DNA of 64,000 nt. It comes from Cladochytrium replicatum (Eukaryota; Chytridiomycota; Chytridiomycetes; Cladochytriales; Cladochytriaceae). Made by a program: the position numbers and the translations under genes. Location: contig JAHLKD010000099.1 in assembly GCA_025526935.1 (NCBI GenBank), positions 143,089 to 207,088 of the forward strand, in the 5' to 3' direction. Of this stretch, positions 1 to 11,725 are shown in pieces. The notes beneath the pieces were generated by a model. The model did no database searches, had not been told where the DNA came from, and saw only the letters and a list, made by a program, of their open reading frames with translations. Positions within the stretch are counted from its first letter, which is position 1; every line of letters starts with the position of its first letter.

Positions 1-316
1 GTTCAGGATTGCTATTTTGCTTGTAACATTGTGGGACCTCAGATATTGTTGTAATTGCGTTCTAAAATATCAAATGTGGTTTGACAAGAAGGAGTCAAGA
101 TCATTTAGAAGCTTCTCCAAGTCAGCAAGGTCCGAGTCAAAATGCACATTGAAAGAAACACGTTTGCTCTGAAAGTTGGAAAGGTTTGTAGTTTTAGTAA
201 GCTCTACTTAGACTGATGAGTTACCAAAAGCAGATCTTAAAGCTCTGCAGCCCAACAATCATGACATGGGGCAGCCTAGGACCACCAAATATCGCTGCAA
301 AACTTGAGTCTAGATT
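1..316. other. Intergenic sequence, nothing recognised
   Basis: AT-rich sequence without a convincing coding frame, RNA gene or repeat boundary. The short open frames on the minus strand are low-complexity and run into the degenerate repeat that starts near 317. Confidence 0.4.
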
Positions 317-581
317 GGCGCGGAAACAAGCAGCTAAGCCGATAAAGCAGGAATAAACAAAGACACACTGTTGGGAGATGTTGGGGAGGGGGAAGCAACA
401 AAGCATGACGAAGTTTGAAATCTCAGACAGGGGCAAAAACAGCAATGTGTCCATTATGCGCAACAGCTAAAGACTGAAAATGCAAAATCAATGGATAAAC
501 TGGGAATAATGCTGAAACATAACTTAGGAGAGGAAGCATAACCCACTGGAGATGACTGATTGAATTGTAACACAGCAGTTG
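317..581. repeat. Degenerate direct repeat, copy 1
   Basis: About 265 nt that align by eye with 1462-1757. Shared blocks include GCCGATA..AGCAGGAA, ACTGTTGGGAGATGTTGG, CCATTATGCGCAACAGC and a common end at AACACAGCAGT. Both copies are open on the minus strand for the same peptide-like string, but each has stops and indels, so I treat them as a decayed dispersed repeat rather than a gene. The family is not recognised. Confidence 0.6.
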
Positions 582-1461
582 ACAACAGAGGGTTGGAATC
601 ACAAGACCAGAGAGCAAACATGCATGCCTGAAGGTTCTTCAGCCTGAACTCCAATGTAGGAACTTGTGTGCGAACAGCAACGAGCCAACACGAGAAGTTG
701 TATAGGCAGCAAAAATGGACAGCACAGAACATAAACGCTTATTGTTTTTTTTGAGGACATACAATGCACAATAAACAACGCCCAAAGTGCCTAACAAGAT
801 GCTCACGGACCAGCACATAGGGAAGCGCACACAGCTTAAGGGAAAAGCAACAAAGGAAAACAGAGGAAGTAAACTCATACCTGTGGCTACCCTTCAGATA
901 TTGCTAAGTGCCAAAAAACAGGTGAGTAATAAATAACGAAATAAGAAAACGTTTTTGATTCACAAGATGAGAACTAAACATGGATGTTGGTTTTTTTTTT
1001 TTTTGAACTTCATAATATGTATTTATTGTCCAACCAATACATATCACCCGCTGGTGCAAAATCCAAATACAAGTGTAAAAATACACGTAAATTGGCAGCA
1101 CATGGGGAGCCGTGCGAGCCGTAGGAAAAGTAAAATGTTTCAAAACACTAAGGCATATCCAAATCAACAAAAGCAGACAAGATACAATCAGGAGCTGGAG
1201 ACAAAACTAACTCATAACCAAGACAGTTTGACCAAATGCGGTTAAGTGCACGAAGAACAAGAACCCACTGGGAAAAAGCAGGGGAAGGATAAAAAGGCCG
1301 TGGTGAAAGCATATCAATTGCAATGTCAAGAGGTAGGCGGGGATCGTCAGGCGGGCCTAAATCAAAACTAGCAGACAAACTAGCACGCAAATGTAGACAC
1401 ACAGAGACATGGGCACGCGACACTTCAGGGGCATCATGACAGTTCCTACAATAAGGTCGGG

Positions 1462-1757
1462 GGTTTGGAAACAGGCGGCCAAGCCGATATAGCAGGAACA
1501 AACGAAGACATACTGTTGGGAGATGTTGGTGTGGGGTAGCAACAAAGGGTGGCGAAGTTTCAAATTGCGGACAGGGGCAAACGAAACTGCAATTGGTCCA
1601 TTATGCGCAACAGCTAAAGACTGAAAATGCAACATCAACGGATGAAGTGGGAGCACAACAGGCATAGGAACAATGAGATCATTGTGACAAGCGGAAAAAT
1701 AAGGAGATGAACCATAACCGACTGGAGATGACCCATAGAATTGCAACACAGCAGTAG
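1462..1757. repeat. Degenerate direct repeat, copy 2
   Basis: Second copy of the repeat at 317-581, about 30 nt longer because of an insertion around 1660-1710. It ends 8 nt before the tRNA-Ala gene, so the repeat may have inserted just upstream of a tRNA gene, a common landing site for retroelements. No LTR, poly(A) tail or target duplication could be seen. Confidence 0.55.
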
Positions 1758-1765
1758 GATTCCAC

Positions 1766-1837
1766 GGGGAATTGGCGCAGTGGTAGCGCGTTTGTTTTGC
1801 ATACAAAAGGCCGCGGTTTCGATCACCGCATTCTCCA
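1766..1837 (+). tRNA. tRNA-Ala (anticodon UGC)
   Basis: A full cloverleaf can be drawn. The acceptor stem GGGGAAT pairs with ATTCTCC (one G-T pair) and A is the discriminator. The D stem is GCGC/GCGC with loop AGTGGTA. The anticodon stem TTTGT/ACAAA has loop TTTGCAT, giving anticodon TGC at 1798-1800. The T stem GCGGT/ACCGC has loop TTCGATC. The A box (TGGCGCAGTGG) and B box (GGTTTCGATCA) internal promoter elements are present. There is no intron and CCA is not encoded. Length is 72 nt. Confidence 0.95.
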
Positions 1838-2221
1838 AGGCTTAAGTGGAGTGGGTGGGTATAAAAAATTCTCTTCCTTAGAGTGGGGTTTAGTCTGTGT
1901 GCCACATATATATATGCGCAGGAGATTAGTTTTTGCCACATTTCAACATTCAAACGTATCAACAATTGAAGCAGGTCTGGCAGTCTTCCGAATAGTCGTA
2001 CTCCATCCATGGACAGCTTGCTGCATTAGATGTTCTTTAGCTGCGTTCTCCCAATATCTAAACTTTTGCATTTGAGTTAGCAGCTTTATGCCAACCAGCG
2101 TCTGAAGCCCCATGAACAGCTGCGCCTTGATGTTATCCACTTAATGGCAGGTTTAAAAGTTGGTTGACTAGTTCCTAGTTTCCAATGATCGTTGAAATGC
2201 GACAGAAAACATTTCGTGGGT

Positions 2222-5200
2222 TTAGCTCACCAGTGTGCTGATTGGAATGTAACTGTCCAGCATCTCAGCCCTTTGTCGAGGGCTAGTACGAATAAATTCT
2301 CCAATGCTCCCGAAAACCGAGAGTATAGCTGAGGCATGAAATATGTTGAGACAGGGCAGCGTGCAGAGAAAACGTTCTTGCTGAAGAAGTGTTTGTTTGT
2401 GTTCAGATGTGATGATGGTAGTGTGCAAAAATCTGCCTTTCTTACGGGAGTTTCGAGGGATGGGACGATCGTCCTCAGAGCAGCAACACCAATACCCAAA
2501 GCATCTTCTTTGGCGGCAACGCTGAACTCGATGCTTTATTGTTCAAAGTCGATTATGAGTGGAAAGGGTACATACCTGCACCAGAATTCCGAGTGATCTG
2601 GACATTGGGAATGAACGAACCGAACAACACACCCACCCTCACTCCTTTCACTTTGTTCGGAACCTTCATACATCGCAGAAGCAAAAGCAGAGAGCTTTGA
2701 TAACCCTCGAACTATTGGCGGTGTCATATCCTTTCCTTTCCTATTTCAATCGTTAGTTCCGCCTTAGATGGACCAATTCTCGTTACGTTGTAGGATGTGC
2801 AAAGACAACCCACATATGCTTATATCGTATGCAGATTCGAAGGAGTGTCCCGCAAATGCTGTCGTCCGACATGTCCGCTGATTGCGAGGCATATGCCAAA
2901 GGGAAGAAAAGCAGAGCTGTTCTTCCCGAGAGTATGACGTCTGCATCTCTTAGAGGGTTGCCTGTTTTTGTCGACTGGATGGTGGTAAGCGAAACTACTG
3001 TGACTAACTTGGGATATACCCGCAAATGGTTAAGCTCTCGCTCGACGAATCGCCAGCCGCGTCGTTCAAGTGCAAATATTAGTCGCCCATTCCCAGCTAT
3101 AAAACTTGCACTTGCAACTGCAACGCGATCGGTGATCGCAGGACCGAAGTCGCATGGCAAAGAGACAAGAGCGGAGACTTCGCTTCTAAATTTGGAACCA
3201 ATTGGATGCTCTGGACGCTGGATTGTCTCGATTTCCCTCATATGTCGGGAGTGTGTCTCCTTGATAATAATTGGCTCCTCGTTCGTTTTTGCTGACTTTG
3301 TTGCTGTGTGGTCAAGTTATAAAATGCGGTCTTTGGCAATGCAGCGGAAGGCTTACCGACACCTCTCCATTTTAAGTACTCTTCAACTCGTTGAGCAGGG
3401 TTGAACACTCCGTTATGCCGCGAAGATAACTCTCGATCGCGAAACACTTGCTTTGCATCCTTTACCGATCTCAATCCTATAGTTTCACCACGGTTCGACG
3501 CAGCTGTAATCAACCGAGCCTGTTCTAGTCCTACGAAGATCCCTTCATCTCTGAATCGTTTGATCGGTTCTTCTGGCAAGACATGCGACCATTGCGGGTC
3601 TGTATCGAGTAAATCGCCACCGAGAGCAAACAAACTATCGATAAATATCCGCCCGTCTTCCGGTGACTTGAAAACGTTCCACCGTACACATTGATCGAAT
3701 ATTGAATGATGGGATGGTCGCCGCAGGCCCTTGAGCGGGTCCCACGCCATCTTAGTATCTCGATAGGAGAAGGCCGGCAAGCAGAGAAGAAAACTTTCAT
3801 GGTCCTTCGAAAAGGGTCCAGGTTTCTGCAATTTTGGCGCTAACCTCGAATGTAAATTCATCAAAACAGGATGTACATGTGATGCGGACCTACCACCCAT
3901 TTTATGGGATGAGGCAACGTGCATCTCAGCGCAGCATATTGCCGACCACGTATTCTCCCTTAAGCTTCCATGGGTGTGCTCAAGATTCTGAATGAATTTG
4001 GAATGTTCCTCTTCTGAATGAAGCTCCTCTGAAACGAAAGGCATCGCTCTGTGCAAACTGAAAAGAGGCAATTTGGAGGGAGCGGGTATCCACCTTAATT
4101 GTTGTTAAATCCATTTCCGTGTCGAGTGTCCGCTGTCAATTACTCACCATGTTTGCAACTGCAGGTATTCTTCTACAAGAGTACAATGAGACCTTGAGAT
4201 AGAATCATATAATTGAGGCGGCCTCACCCATGCGACGAATTCTTTTCGCTGGAGGCCCCCAGACTAGGTCACTGCAACTATCATTTTCTGAATCAGCAAG
4301 ACTTCGCTTCGGCCGTAGCATCCCTCAAACAAATCAGATTTCCGAGTGCGATCACGAACGTCAAGCTCACCATTCGAAACCCATGCAGCCGGAAAGTTCC
4401 CCCATCCCTCGTTTGTCGCTTGCTCCAAGATCATACGAAGCACACTGCTCGACTGATCCGGCACCGTTGTAGCAGACACAGGCTTCACAATAGCCATAAA
4501 GTCAGGAGGTGATTGTACTTGTCGTGTGGCTCGCAGCGGAAATAAATTTTCTTCGATTCGGAACTTCAACCACAGAACGTTAGGTTTTGAATTCTCAGAC
4601 ATCACTGCTTTCTCACGTTTGGTAGCGTGGTCAGGAGGTTGGTGATGATGGGTGCGACTCGATTTTTTTCCGGCTTCTTAAAAGTCTCAGCGACAATTTG
4701 GTCTGCGAACTGATCAGTTTCCGGCTTTTCTCTGGAAGGATAAAAATTTAGATGATATGCCAGGTTTCATGACCATACGTTACGTGAATGAGAATCCGTG
4801 GTTTGGAATTGCGTCAGAAGGCGCACCTGAGAACAGTTGTTCAAACAGAGGTAATGGATCCTTTGGCCTGATTTTTGGAAGCACAAAGGTTGGAGCTTCC
4901 AAACGATGTACTCCAATGGCTAAAAATCAGAAAGAGCTGGCATTTGAAACACTTTCAAACCTGACACGCTTGATTCAATGACAGATTTGACGACCATCGG
5001 CAGGGTTGTTGACGGCAGATCCCAAGATTCTTCGTGGGAATCATCCAGGAGTGACCAGGCATGCACGGACCTTTCCAGCTTCCAGATTTTGGCAAGCTTA
5101 AGCAGTATTAATTACAACCAAAATGCGCATCCTGATTTCTCTCTTCTCTACGTCAACGCAGACTCACTTGATCTACAATCGTTTCTTCCTCGAAATCTGG

Positions 5201-5438
5201 AGCTTCTTCAAATCGAGTATTGAGGATGTTTTGCATCGCTTCTCTATCTGATAAGTATTCGCACCGATTAGCTACAGCCCGTATTAAACTTGGACAAGAA
5301 TATAACTCTACCGCGGTGTAATGCCCACAATTCCGCTCCATTGCATGGATAACCCGAGCTCTCCAGTACATTGAAGACGTCGTCGCGTACGTCTGATGGG
5401 TTGATCAGCACATCCTCGATACACCTTCCACTTGCCAT
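2222..5438 (-). CDS. SHOC1/ZIP2-like XPF-family meiotic crossover protein (probable)
   Basis: A multi-exon gene. Exons seen from the 3' end: 2222-2365 (after an intron ending at CTTCTTCAG), about 2450-2525, 2580-2730, 2783-3241, 3238-4071, plus likely N-terminal exons at 4264-4605 and 5153-5438. The C-terminal half looks like a catalytically dead XPF/ERCC4-type nuclease fold (DVILSGRTALLFFPLA, then LLRICIRYKHMWVVF) followed by a helix-hairpin-helix pair (LPCLNIFHASAILSVFGS). The active-site ERK..D motif is absent. That architecture is known in SHOC1/ZIP2, which with SPO16 stabilises meiotic recombination intermediates. The first ATG (5438) and the 5' exon joins are uncertain. FAAP24 or another inactive XPF paralogue is the alternative, but the long N-terminal part favours SHOC1. 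Confidence 0.5.
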
Positions 5439-5520
5439 TTTTGGGAATGTTTGGGAGCCGTGTGGCGTTACTCCATAATTTGAATAATGGAATGAATAAT
5501 AAGCAGGAACGGTCGCTACA

Positions 5521-6397
5521 ACGCGAAATTGCTGGATAAAGAAGGAAATCAAGGACATTGAAAAGGATCTTGAGAAGTGCCTGCAGCTGCTGACGAACCG
5601 GGAGCCCAAGCGGTGAAGTCAGGCGGTGCACTCAGGCTCAAACCCTGGTGAGCAGGACTCCAGTCTGGATTGTGGGCAGCGCAGCATTCTCATCAATGGA
5701 TTGATAGAAGATTTAGAAGCGCCCCAATGGTGTGGTCCAATATAGGCGGACGCCAGGTATTTCGATTGGGATGAAAGGTTGAAACGGGGGGGAAGCGATC
5801 TGGATCCGGCAAAATGGTTCTAACATTTAGGTTCAGGTTGCGATCACTAACCAACAGCTTCTGGATCCAGTTATCAAAGAGCTACCGCTTCCAAAACTCA
5901 AGAAAAATGGCTTCATCTTTATCTGGGTGATAACCAACAAGTACTTAAAGGCGTCTGAGTTGATGGAGAGGTGGGGCTACACGTCTGTACAATATCAACA
6001 CATGTTCGCAATCATGATCAACAAGAATATTGCAGATACGTGGACGATTTTACGTGGGTGAAGCAACCGGTCAACCGTCGGCTGGCGAAAGGACATGGAT
6101 ACTATTTGCAGCATGCAAAGAAACGTGCCTCGGACTAAAAGGAAAAGAACCAGTCCGAAACGATGGAGAGGACACAGCACCTTTGTTAGCATATCATCTG
6201 ACCTGATCTTCTCCGAATGGCGAATGGGAGGAAGAACTTTACGAGATGATCGAGGAATTAGTCCCAAAAGGTGAGCAAGAAGTCTCAATGAGACGATCTC
6301 AGGAAACTGAATGATCACGAAAGGGATATACTTGGATGTATTCGGTCGTAAGAACAACCTGCGGAACTTTACGGTGACCATTGGAAACGAGCTTTGA
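5521..6397 (+). pseudogene. MT-A70 N6-adenine methyltransferase remnant (MTA1-like)
   Basis: Decayed coding sequence of the METTL3/METTL14/MTA1 family. In order: a coiled-coil segment (KEIKDIEKDLEKCLQLL, about 5535-5590), APQW (5716-5730), ADARYFDW (5746-5769), LPLPKLKKNGFIFIWV (about 5881-5930), ELMERWGY, a small intron, then YVDDFTWVKQPVNRR and HGYYLQHAK, SSDLIFSE, EELYEMIEELVPK, another intron, and GRKNNLRNFTVTIGNEL ending in a TGA at 6395. The block order and the ending match MTA1-type DNA 6mA methyltransferases. It needs three frame changes (about 6119, 6181 and 6228), and a stop separates APQW from ADARYFDW. At the place of the catalytic DPPW it reads D-P-A-K-W (5803-5817). It lies head-to-head with the SHOC1-like gene. 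Either a dead gene or a locus with several assembly indels. Confidence 0.7.
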
Positions 6398-6488
6398 GGA
6401 TTCATTGTGGGCATCGATCACCTGCAAATCGAAAGTCGGCAAGAAAAAACAAACAAGTGGACTAAATCCACACACAAGCAATGGGTTC

Positions 6489-7562
6489 TCAACGGAGCCT
6501 GACTGGCTCGAGCATTGATCGAAGTTGGGCGACAACTTTATCCACATCGGAATCCTTGGAGGCAGGGCGGATCGCAATGGCGTTACGAGCCATCAAGTCC
6601 AACCACTCCCCTCTGACGTGACCGTCTGACGATTCATGCCTTGAACTATCAGGGATGGTCCAATTGACCACGCTTCCTCCGGCCTCACGAACGATTAAGG
6701 AGGCTGCAGCGATATCCCAGATGTAGAATCCTGTTTCCCAATAGACATCCACAGATCCTCTTGCAACCATGCACATGTTCAACCCCGCCGTCCCGAGGGA
6801 CCGTATCCCTCGGAGACCTTCCGACCCCGACAGGGTGCGTCTTATTGTGGTTAGTTTTGACTCGAGGGTGGGGTCGGACAGATCGGAACCGTACTCTGTT
6901 GCACCTAGCAGAGTCGATAAGTTGGAACCCAGCGGGCGGGGAGGTTGCTGTAAGGGAAGCCTCTGGTAGCTCGCATCGATCGTTGAAGGGTGGTCGGGAA
7001 GTGACGTATTGTTGTAAAACGCGCCTTTGCCTTTCACCGCTGCAACAGTGCGCTTGTTAATGTGATCTCTTCCATTATTTGCGAATTGCTCACCATAGAA
7101 GCAATCATTCAAGATAGGGTTGTAAACAACACCAACCATGACTTCCTTGTTGAGGATGAGCGCAATGCAAGTACACACCAACGGTAGACCATGCACAAAA
7201 TTGGTTGTTCCATCGATAGGATCAACGCACTGCAACGCAAGCAGTCAATCGAAATGCTTCAGAAAAAGTATATCGAGTCCTCACCCAAGTCCAATCGTCC
7301 GTTAAAGCTTCCTTTGTCACACCAATGGATTCTTCACCAAGAAACTTGTGCGAAGGGTAGTTACGCACAAGTGTCTCGTGGATATGCTCCTGAACCTTTT
7401 TGTCCGTTATCGTCACCAAGTCTGCGTGATTCTCCTGTTTCGTGTCGATGTTTGTAGAGTCGTATGCATTCCGACTGTTAGCGTAGAATGCTTCTCTGAT
7501 GATGGTCCCAGCGCTCCGTGCGACAGCCAGTGCTGTGTCAGGTACGGCGTGAGATCGTCCAT
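6489..7562 (-). CDS. Inositol monophosphatase
   Basis: Cytosolic Mg-dependent phosphatase releasing myo-inositol from inositol phosphates for phosphatidylinositol synthesis. All family metal-site motifs are present in order: GEESIG, DPIDGTTNFVHG and WDIAAASLIVREAGG near the C-terminus. An intron with GTGAGG and a TTGCAG acceptor lies between GEESIG and DPIDGT. The N-terminal exon encodes AVARSAGTIIREAFY and KQENHADLVTITDKK, typical of IMPases. The likely ATG at 7562 (MDDLTPYLT) is one base out of frame with AVARSAG: CTGACACAGCACTGGCT appears to lack one nucleotide. This is either an assembly indel or a recent mutation. Total length about 300 aa, normal for the family. Confidence 0.9.
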
Positions 7563-7612
7563 CGCACGTGGCGATTCGGTCATAAATACACCATCAAAAT
7601 CTCTTGGAGTGT

Positions 7613-8651
7613 ATGAAGACAAATTGGGGGAGAACGGCCGACGTTGTTCATTTCACTGCTCTCGCTCTCGCTCTTGCTAAACGCTCTGGTTTTGTACTAA
7701 GTCGCATCCCATCGTCTGGAACCCTGTATCTCTTGCTGCTTTTCGACACGCTCAAACGTCTGCTCTCACACTCGTCCCGGACACTTCGCAACCTGGCCAC
7801 AGTTCTGGGTCCCAGGAGCATCGCTCTTGCTCTTCTGTTCATACCTGCATCAGCTCTATTCCTAAGTTTCTCGCGTAAGAAGGCGTCCGCAAAGCGTCCG
7901 CTTCCAACTCAGGTAATTTTGCAGGAAGAAGGAAGGAAGGAGGTGAAAGCACTGACACATCTTGTACTTGTAGAACAAAGAAGTCAGTCAACCCGAAGAG
8001 CCTGGTTCGACTGAATCCGTTCAAGAGAAGTGTCTAGACTTGAACTCTCCTCCTCCGTTGACAAGCTCGCCCGCCAGCTCCATCATCAGCATCTCTTCAG
8101 ACACAACATTGCCAACCTCTTCATCTCCAGTCTCTAATCTCTGTTTTTTGACCGAGGAAGCGGATTTACTTGCAAATACCATTATCGACAAGCTTCAGAC
8201 CACAAAACTCACAAAGCACACACTTGCACCAACAACAATGTCCAGTTCAAATAACATCAGCTGGGAGATCAACGAGGACGCTCACCACTCCTCCGCAACC
8301 GCCCAAACTCCGCTCTGGGGTTCTTCTTTTAACCTTCCCGGTTACCACGACCGACCTTTAAGCCGTACCTCGCACTCGACCACTTCATCTCCTCCGCCAT
8401 TCGACCCTGTTCCGAACGGGGTGTACCTCTCCGGTGAAGATTTTTACGAGACGAACAGCTGCAGGTGCTCATCGAAGAGGGCGCACGTGGGGAAAGTGCA
8501 GCTGAGCGAGGAGGACTATGTAGAACGAGAGTTTGTGTTGGATCTCGCCGGCGCCTTCCATGATGAGCCGATTGGAAAGAGGAAGAAGAGCATAGTTCAG
8601 GGAGTGACCCCTGAATTTGTGGAAGTTCGAGGTGCAATCCGTAAGGCGTGA
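7613..8651 (+). CDS. Unknown membrane-anchored, Ser/Pro-rich protein
   Basis: Two exons, 7613-7912 and 7974-8651, joined across a 61-nt GT..AG intron. The joined frame reads through TQ|NKEVSQPEEPG. The N-terminal part has one strongly hydrophobic stretch (SIALALLFIPASALFLSF, about residues 75-92) followed by basic residues, consistent with a single membrane anchor. The rest is a Ser/Thr/Pro-rich linker and an acidic/basic tail. I do not recognise the family. A possible extra 3' intron (GTAAGG at about 8641 to AAATCAG at about 8697) would replace the last three residues. It is divergent from the IMPase gene, with only about 50 bp between the two starts. Confidence 0.6.
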
Positions 8652-10061
8652 AAGAAACATGTTTTCTCAATATTTTCTCCTTTGATGTAAAATCAGATAG
8701 CAGAAGAAAATACTCCTGAAACCCTGATTTCCTAGTAATGGCACTTTCCATGCAGCTCCCTGTTTGCGAGCTAAAATTGATGATGTGCTAACATCTCGCA
8801 AAATTTGCTAACTTCTCAATAAGTTGTGCAGAGCACGTTATGCCCCCATCCGCTGATTCTAGTTCAGCTAGCTCGGTCATTACAATGAGCTTCATTGAAT
8901 TAACCGTATCAGGTGTAGCTGCTCCTAGAGGCGGCCTGACCTCGATGGGTGTTCAGGACGGAAATCCATCTGAACCTCCAGACATGCCTACTGGATGGGA
9001 AGATTGAAGTCGTTCTAGCCGGGTGCAAGACGGTCTGGTTTGTATTGAAGGCTCTTTTAAGGTTGAACACTTAGATGTTCAACAAAACATTGCTAACAAC
9101 CAATGATTGTGTCAAATAATGTGGTAAATCGGCGTAATTTGACAAGGGCATACTCCGCTATTAAGTGGTTGAGTAGGGTCAATCCTGAGACTCATACATG
9201 CGTTTCAACCATTGTGATGACTTTCTCCTCCAGAGCAGCCTTGGTGGGCAATAATGGCTTACTTCTCGACTCCCTTCTTTCTTTAAGCTCCAGTGCCCTG
9301 ATTTGGTTGTTCGCCTTTGCCAGCTATACGTACTTGTCCCTTGCGTGACCATTCTACGGACCTTCTCAGTTCATCTTTGCCTTGGCGAACGGGTGATAGT
9401 AATGAGTGAGAGAACAAAAATGAATTAATAACCAATCCCCTTCAAGCGAGCTTACGGTGACAGTTAAGGGCGTGAAAGAGAGCTGCTTACAGTAGTTTGC
9501 GGTGAAGTATGTATTGAAAAGTGTTACATGCGGTTTGGAAGAGTATTCGACTCGGAATGTTTGGCGAAGGTTATTCATTGCTGTCGATTGGCACGGCCGT
9601 TTTAGGGAGGGACACGCGGCAACTCACCTTGAAAGGTTGACCTCTCAATCACCCCGAACGCCTTTGAGAGGTCAAAAGAAGTGCCAGCGCTACTCTTGAG
9701 CTTGATCCACTCCGCTTCTAAGCACTTGAACTGCTATAAGAGGGGTGAAGAAAGGACCAAAGGAGAAAACGGACGAGAGAAAGGTCAAGGGTATAAATGG
9801 GGTAGAGAATTGCACATTCCTACGCCCTCATTAAAGGGTTCAGGTTCAACGGTATGATCTCAGCCCACAGAAGAAGAGGTATATTACTCTTCCCCGGAGC
9901 ACCCGTTGTGCATAGAGAAAGGGGAAAACACTGAACTAAAAACTTTACCCATACCGTCTCCGGAGATTCCCACAAAACTCTAAAAACAGAAAACTAGTTA
10001 GACTCGCTGGGAAGATACCTCATGCTAATAAATTGAAAAGATACTCACCCCACTACCCCCA
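8652..10061. other. Intergenic, about 1.4 kb, no clear gene
   Basis: No conserved coding frame seen. The only mildly suggestive reading frame is 8840-9007 (+), 55 codons, starting MPPSADSSSASSVITMSF and ending PTGWED, with no recognisable domain. Another + frame at 9103-9348 is hydrophobic and low-complexity. The 3' end of the symporter gene and a CTCACCCC that could be a splice donor of an unseen 3' UTR exon lie at 10040-10061. Confidence 0.4.
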
Positions 10062-11725
10062 CTAGTTCGTCGAGACATGAGCCATGGTCTCCTTCATACG
10101 TATGTGCGCCTTCGGGAGCGGGTACGTCCAACCCATCGACTTGCGCACAACCATCTCTCCACCTGCATACAACGCAATTCCAACAATCGACGCAATAGGT
10201 CCCACAACGAAAGTCGGCCAGTCGTACGAAACAAAGAAAATATAGTTCAATCCGTCCGCAAGGTTGCCCATCGTGATCCAGCCGAGCCCAGAGACACCGA
10301 TAAAGCCCAAGAGAACGCCGAACAGCGCAGCGCCTTCCGACACGTATCCGTCCAAGCGCTCGGAGAGACCGCAGAGTAGAGGGATCGCGGAGATTGTGGA
10401 GAGCACGTTTCCGATCAGGAAGAGCGAGAGGACGCTGACACGCATAAGAGCCACAATAACGATGGGGATGTTGATCAGAATGACGGCGAGGCGAGACACC
10501 CAAAGCGGAAGAGTCCTGAGGAAGAGTGCGGACAAGGTGTTGGTAAGGGCCGTTTGGTATGAGTCAACGGATCCTTCGTTCATGATGACGGTGATGAGGG
10601 CTACCAGAATAACGATCCAGGTGGGAGCCGAGTCACCGCTGGTCTTCAACAAGTCGAAGAAAGCGGTGCTACCGTATGGGTCGGATTGCGGAATACCACC
10701 CCAGATAGAAAGGAACCTTGTGGAAAGTTTTAATAACGCTATCTCGGACGTCAAATATTTTGCACCTACCCTCCGAAACCAAACAAGAAGCATGTCAAAG
10801 TGATCCCAATGGCGGCAATGATTGACCCGTTCTTCAATGAGCGTTCATCAGCTGAAGCCCACACGCGTTGCCTGGGATCAACTTTAGCTTGATTCAAACG
10901 TGCGCTAAAACTTGGCACTCACCAGAAAGCTTCCGAGAAGACAGTTGCAGCTGCCAGAGAGATCGGCATGACAGCAATGGCCGCGTATCCGAGGTAGTTC
11001 GGTCCGAGAGTTGGGTTAAGCGGAGGCAGCTCGGTTGGGCGGAAAGTGACAGCAACGTAGATGTAAATGACAATGAGAAGAGCGACAGTCATAACCGCTT
11101 GAACCACATCAGTCAAGATGCTGACGTAGAGACCGCCGTAAGCCGTGTAGATCGTGGTGACGATAGCAACAACGAGGATCGGAACTTCACGCTGACCACC
11201 TAAGACGAGTTCGAACAAGTTTCCAACGGAAGTGTACTCGGCAGTGAGGCCAACGGACATGATGAAAAGCATGAGGAACGAGACGTAGAAACGCATGACA
11301 TGTCCGAAGCGCCAACGGGCAAAGTCCCCGATCGAAATGATGTAGGGGAACTTTTTCTGCACCAAAGTGCCGACGTATGCGATCATGATGATGGGCAAAC
11401 CCGAAGACAGGGCGTAGAAGACCAAACCAACAATGCCCGCAGATACAACATAAGACGGCATACTAAAGACAACCCTAATTTGCGAGATTCGAAGTCACTC
11501 GGTGCGATTAAGTCTAGGAGATGGAAGAACTCACCATGCTCCTAGGGAAGTGGCATAGAATGAACCGGCAATGTTCCATGTCGGCGACGAGGAGCGAGCT
11601 GTCAAAAAGAAGTCGACCGTGGAGGGTTTCGATTTCGACGAGTAGAAGGACAGCACCATGGCGAAAACGCCGACGGCCACAACCACAATAGTGCATACGA
11701 TGTAGGAGATAGTCGTAATGTCCAT
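10062..11725 (-). CDS. Sodium:solute symporter family permease (SSS)
   Basis: A polytopic membrane transporter of the SSS family (TC 2.A.21), which moves urea, proline, pantothenate or similar solutes with Na+ or H+. Four exons. The starts of exons 2-4 join cleanly as LGAW|VVFSMPSYVV, SEAFW|QRVWASADERS and FGFGG|FLSIWGG. Translation gives repeated hydrophobic helices such as TTISYIVCTIVVVAVGVFAM, ILVVAIVTTIYTAYGGLYVS and WIVILVALITVIMNEG. Conserved SSS features are the unwound helix region SFYATSLGAW and the AYGGLYVSILTDVVQ segment. Length is about 490 aa, within the family range. The substrate cannot be told; the fungal DUR3 urea permease group is longer, so I do not assign it. The start is the ATG at 11725, followed directly by the first helix. 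Confidence 0.85.

Noticed and set aside
10045-10503. Minus-strand frame overlapping the symporter 3' end
   Set aside because: Arg/Cys-rich translation in the wrong frame of the last symporter exon; the symporter frame carries the hydrophobic helices.
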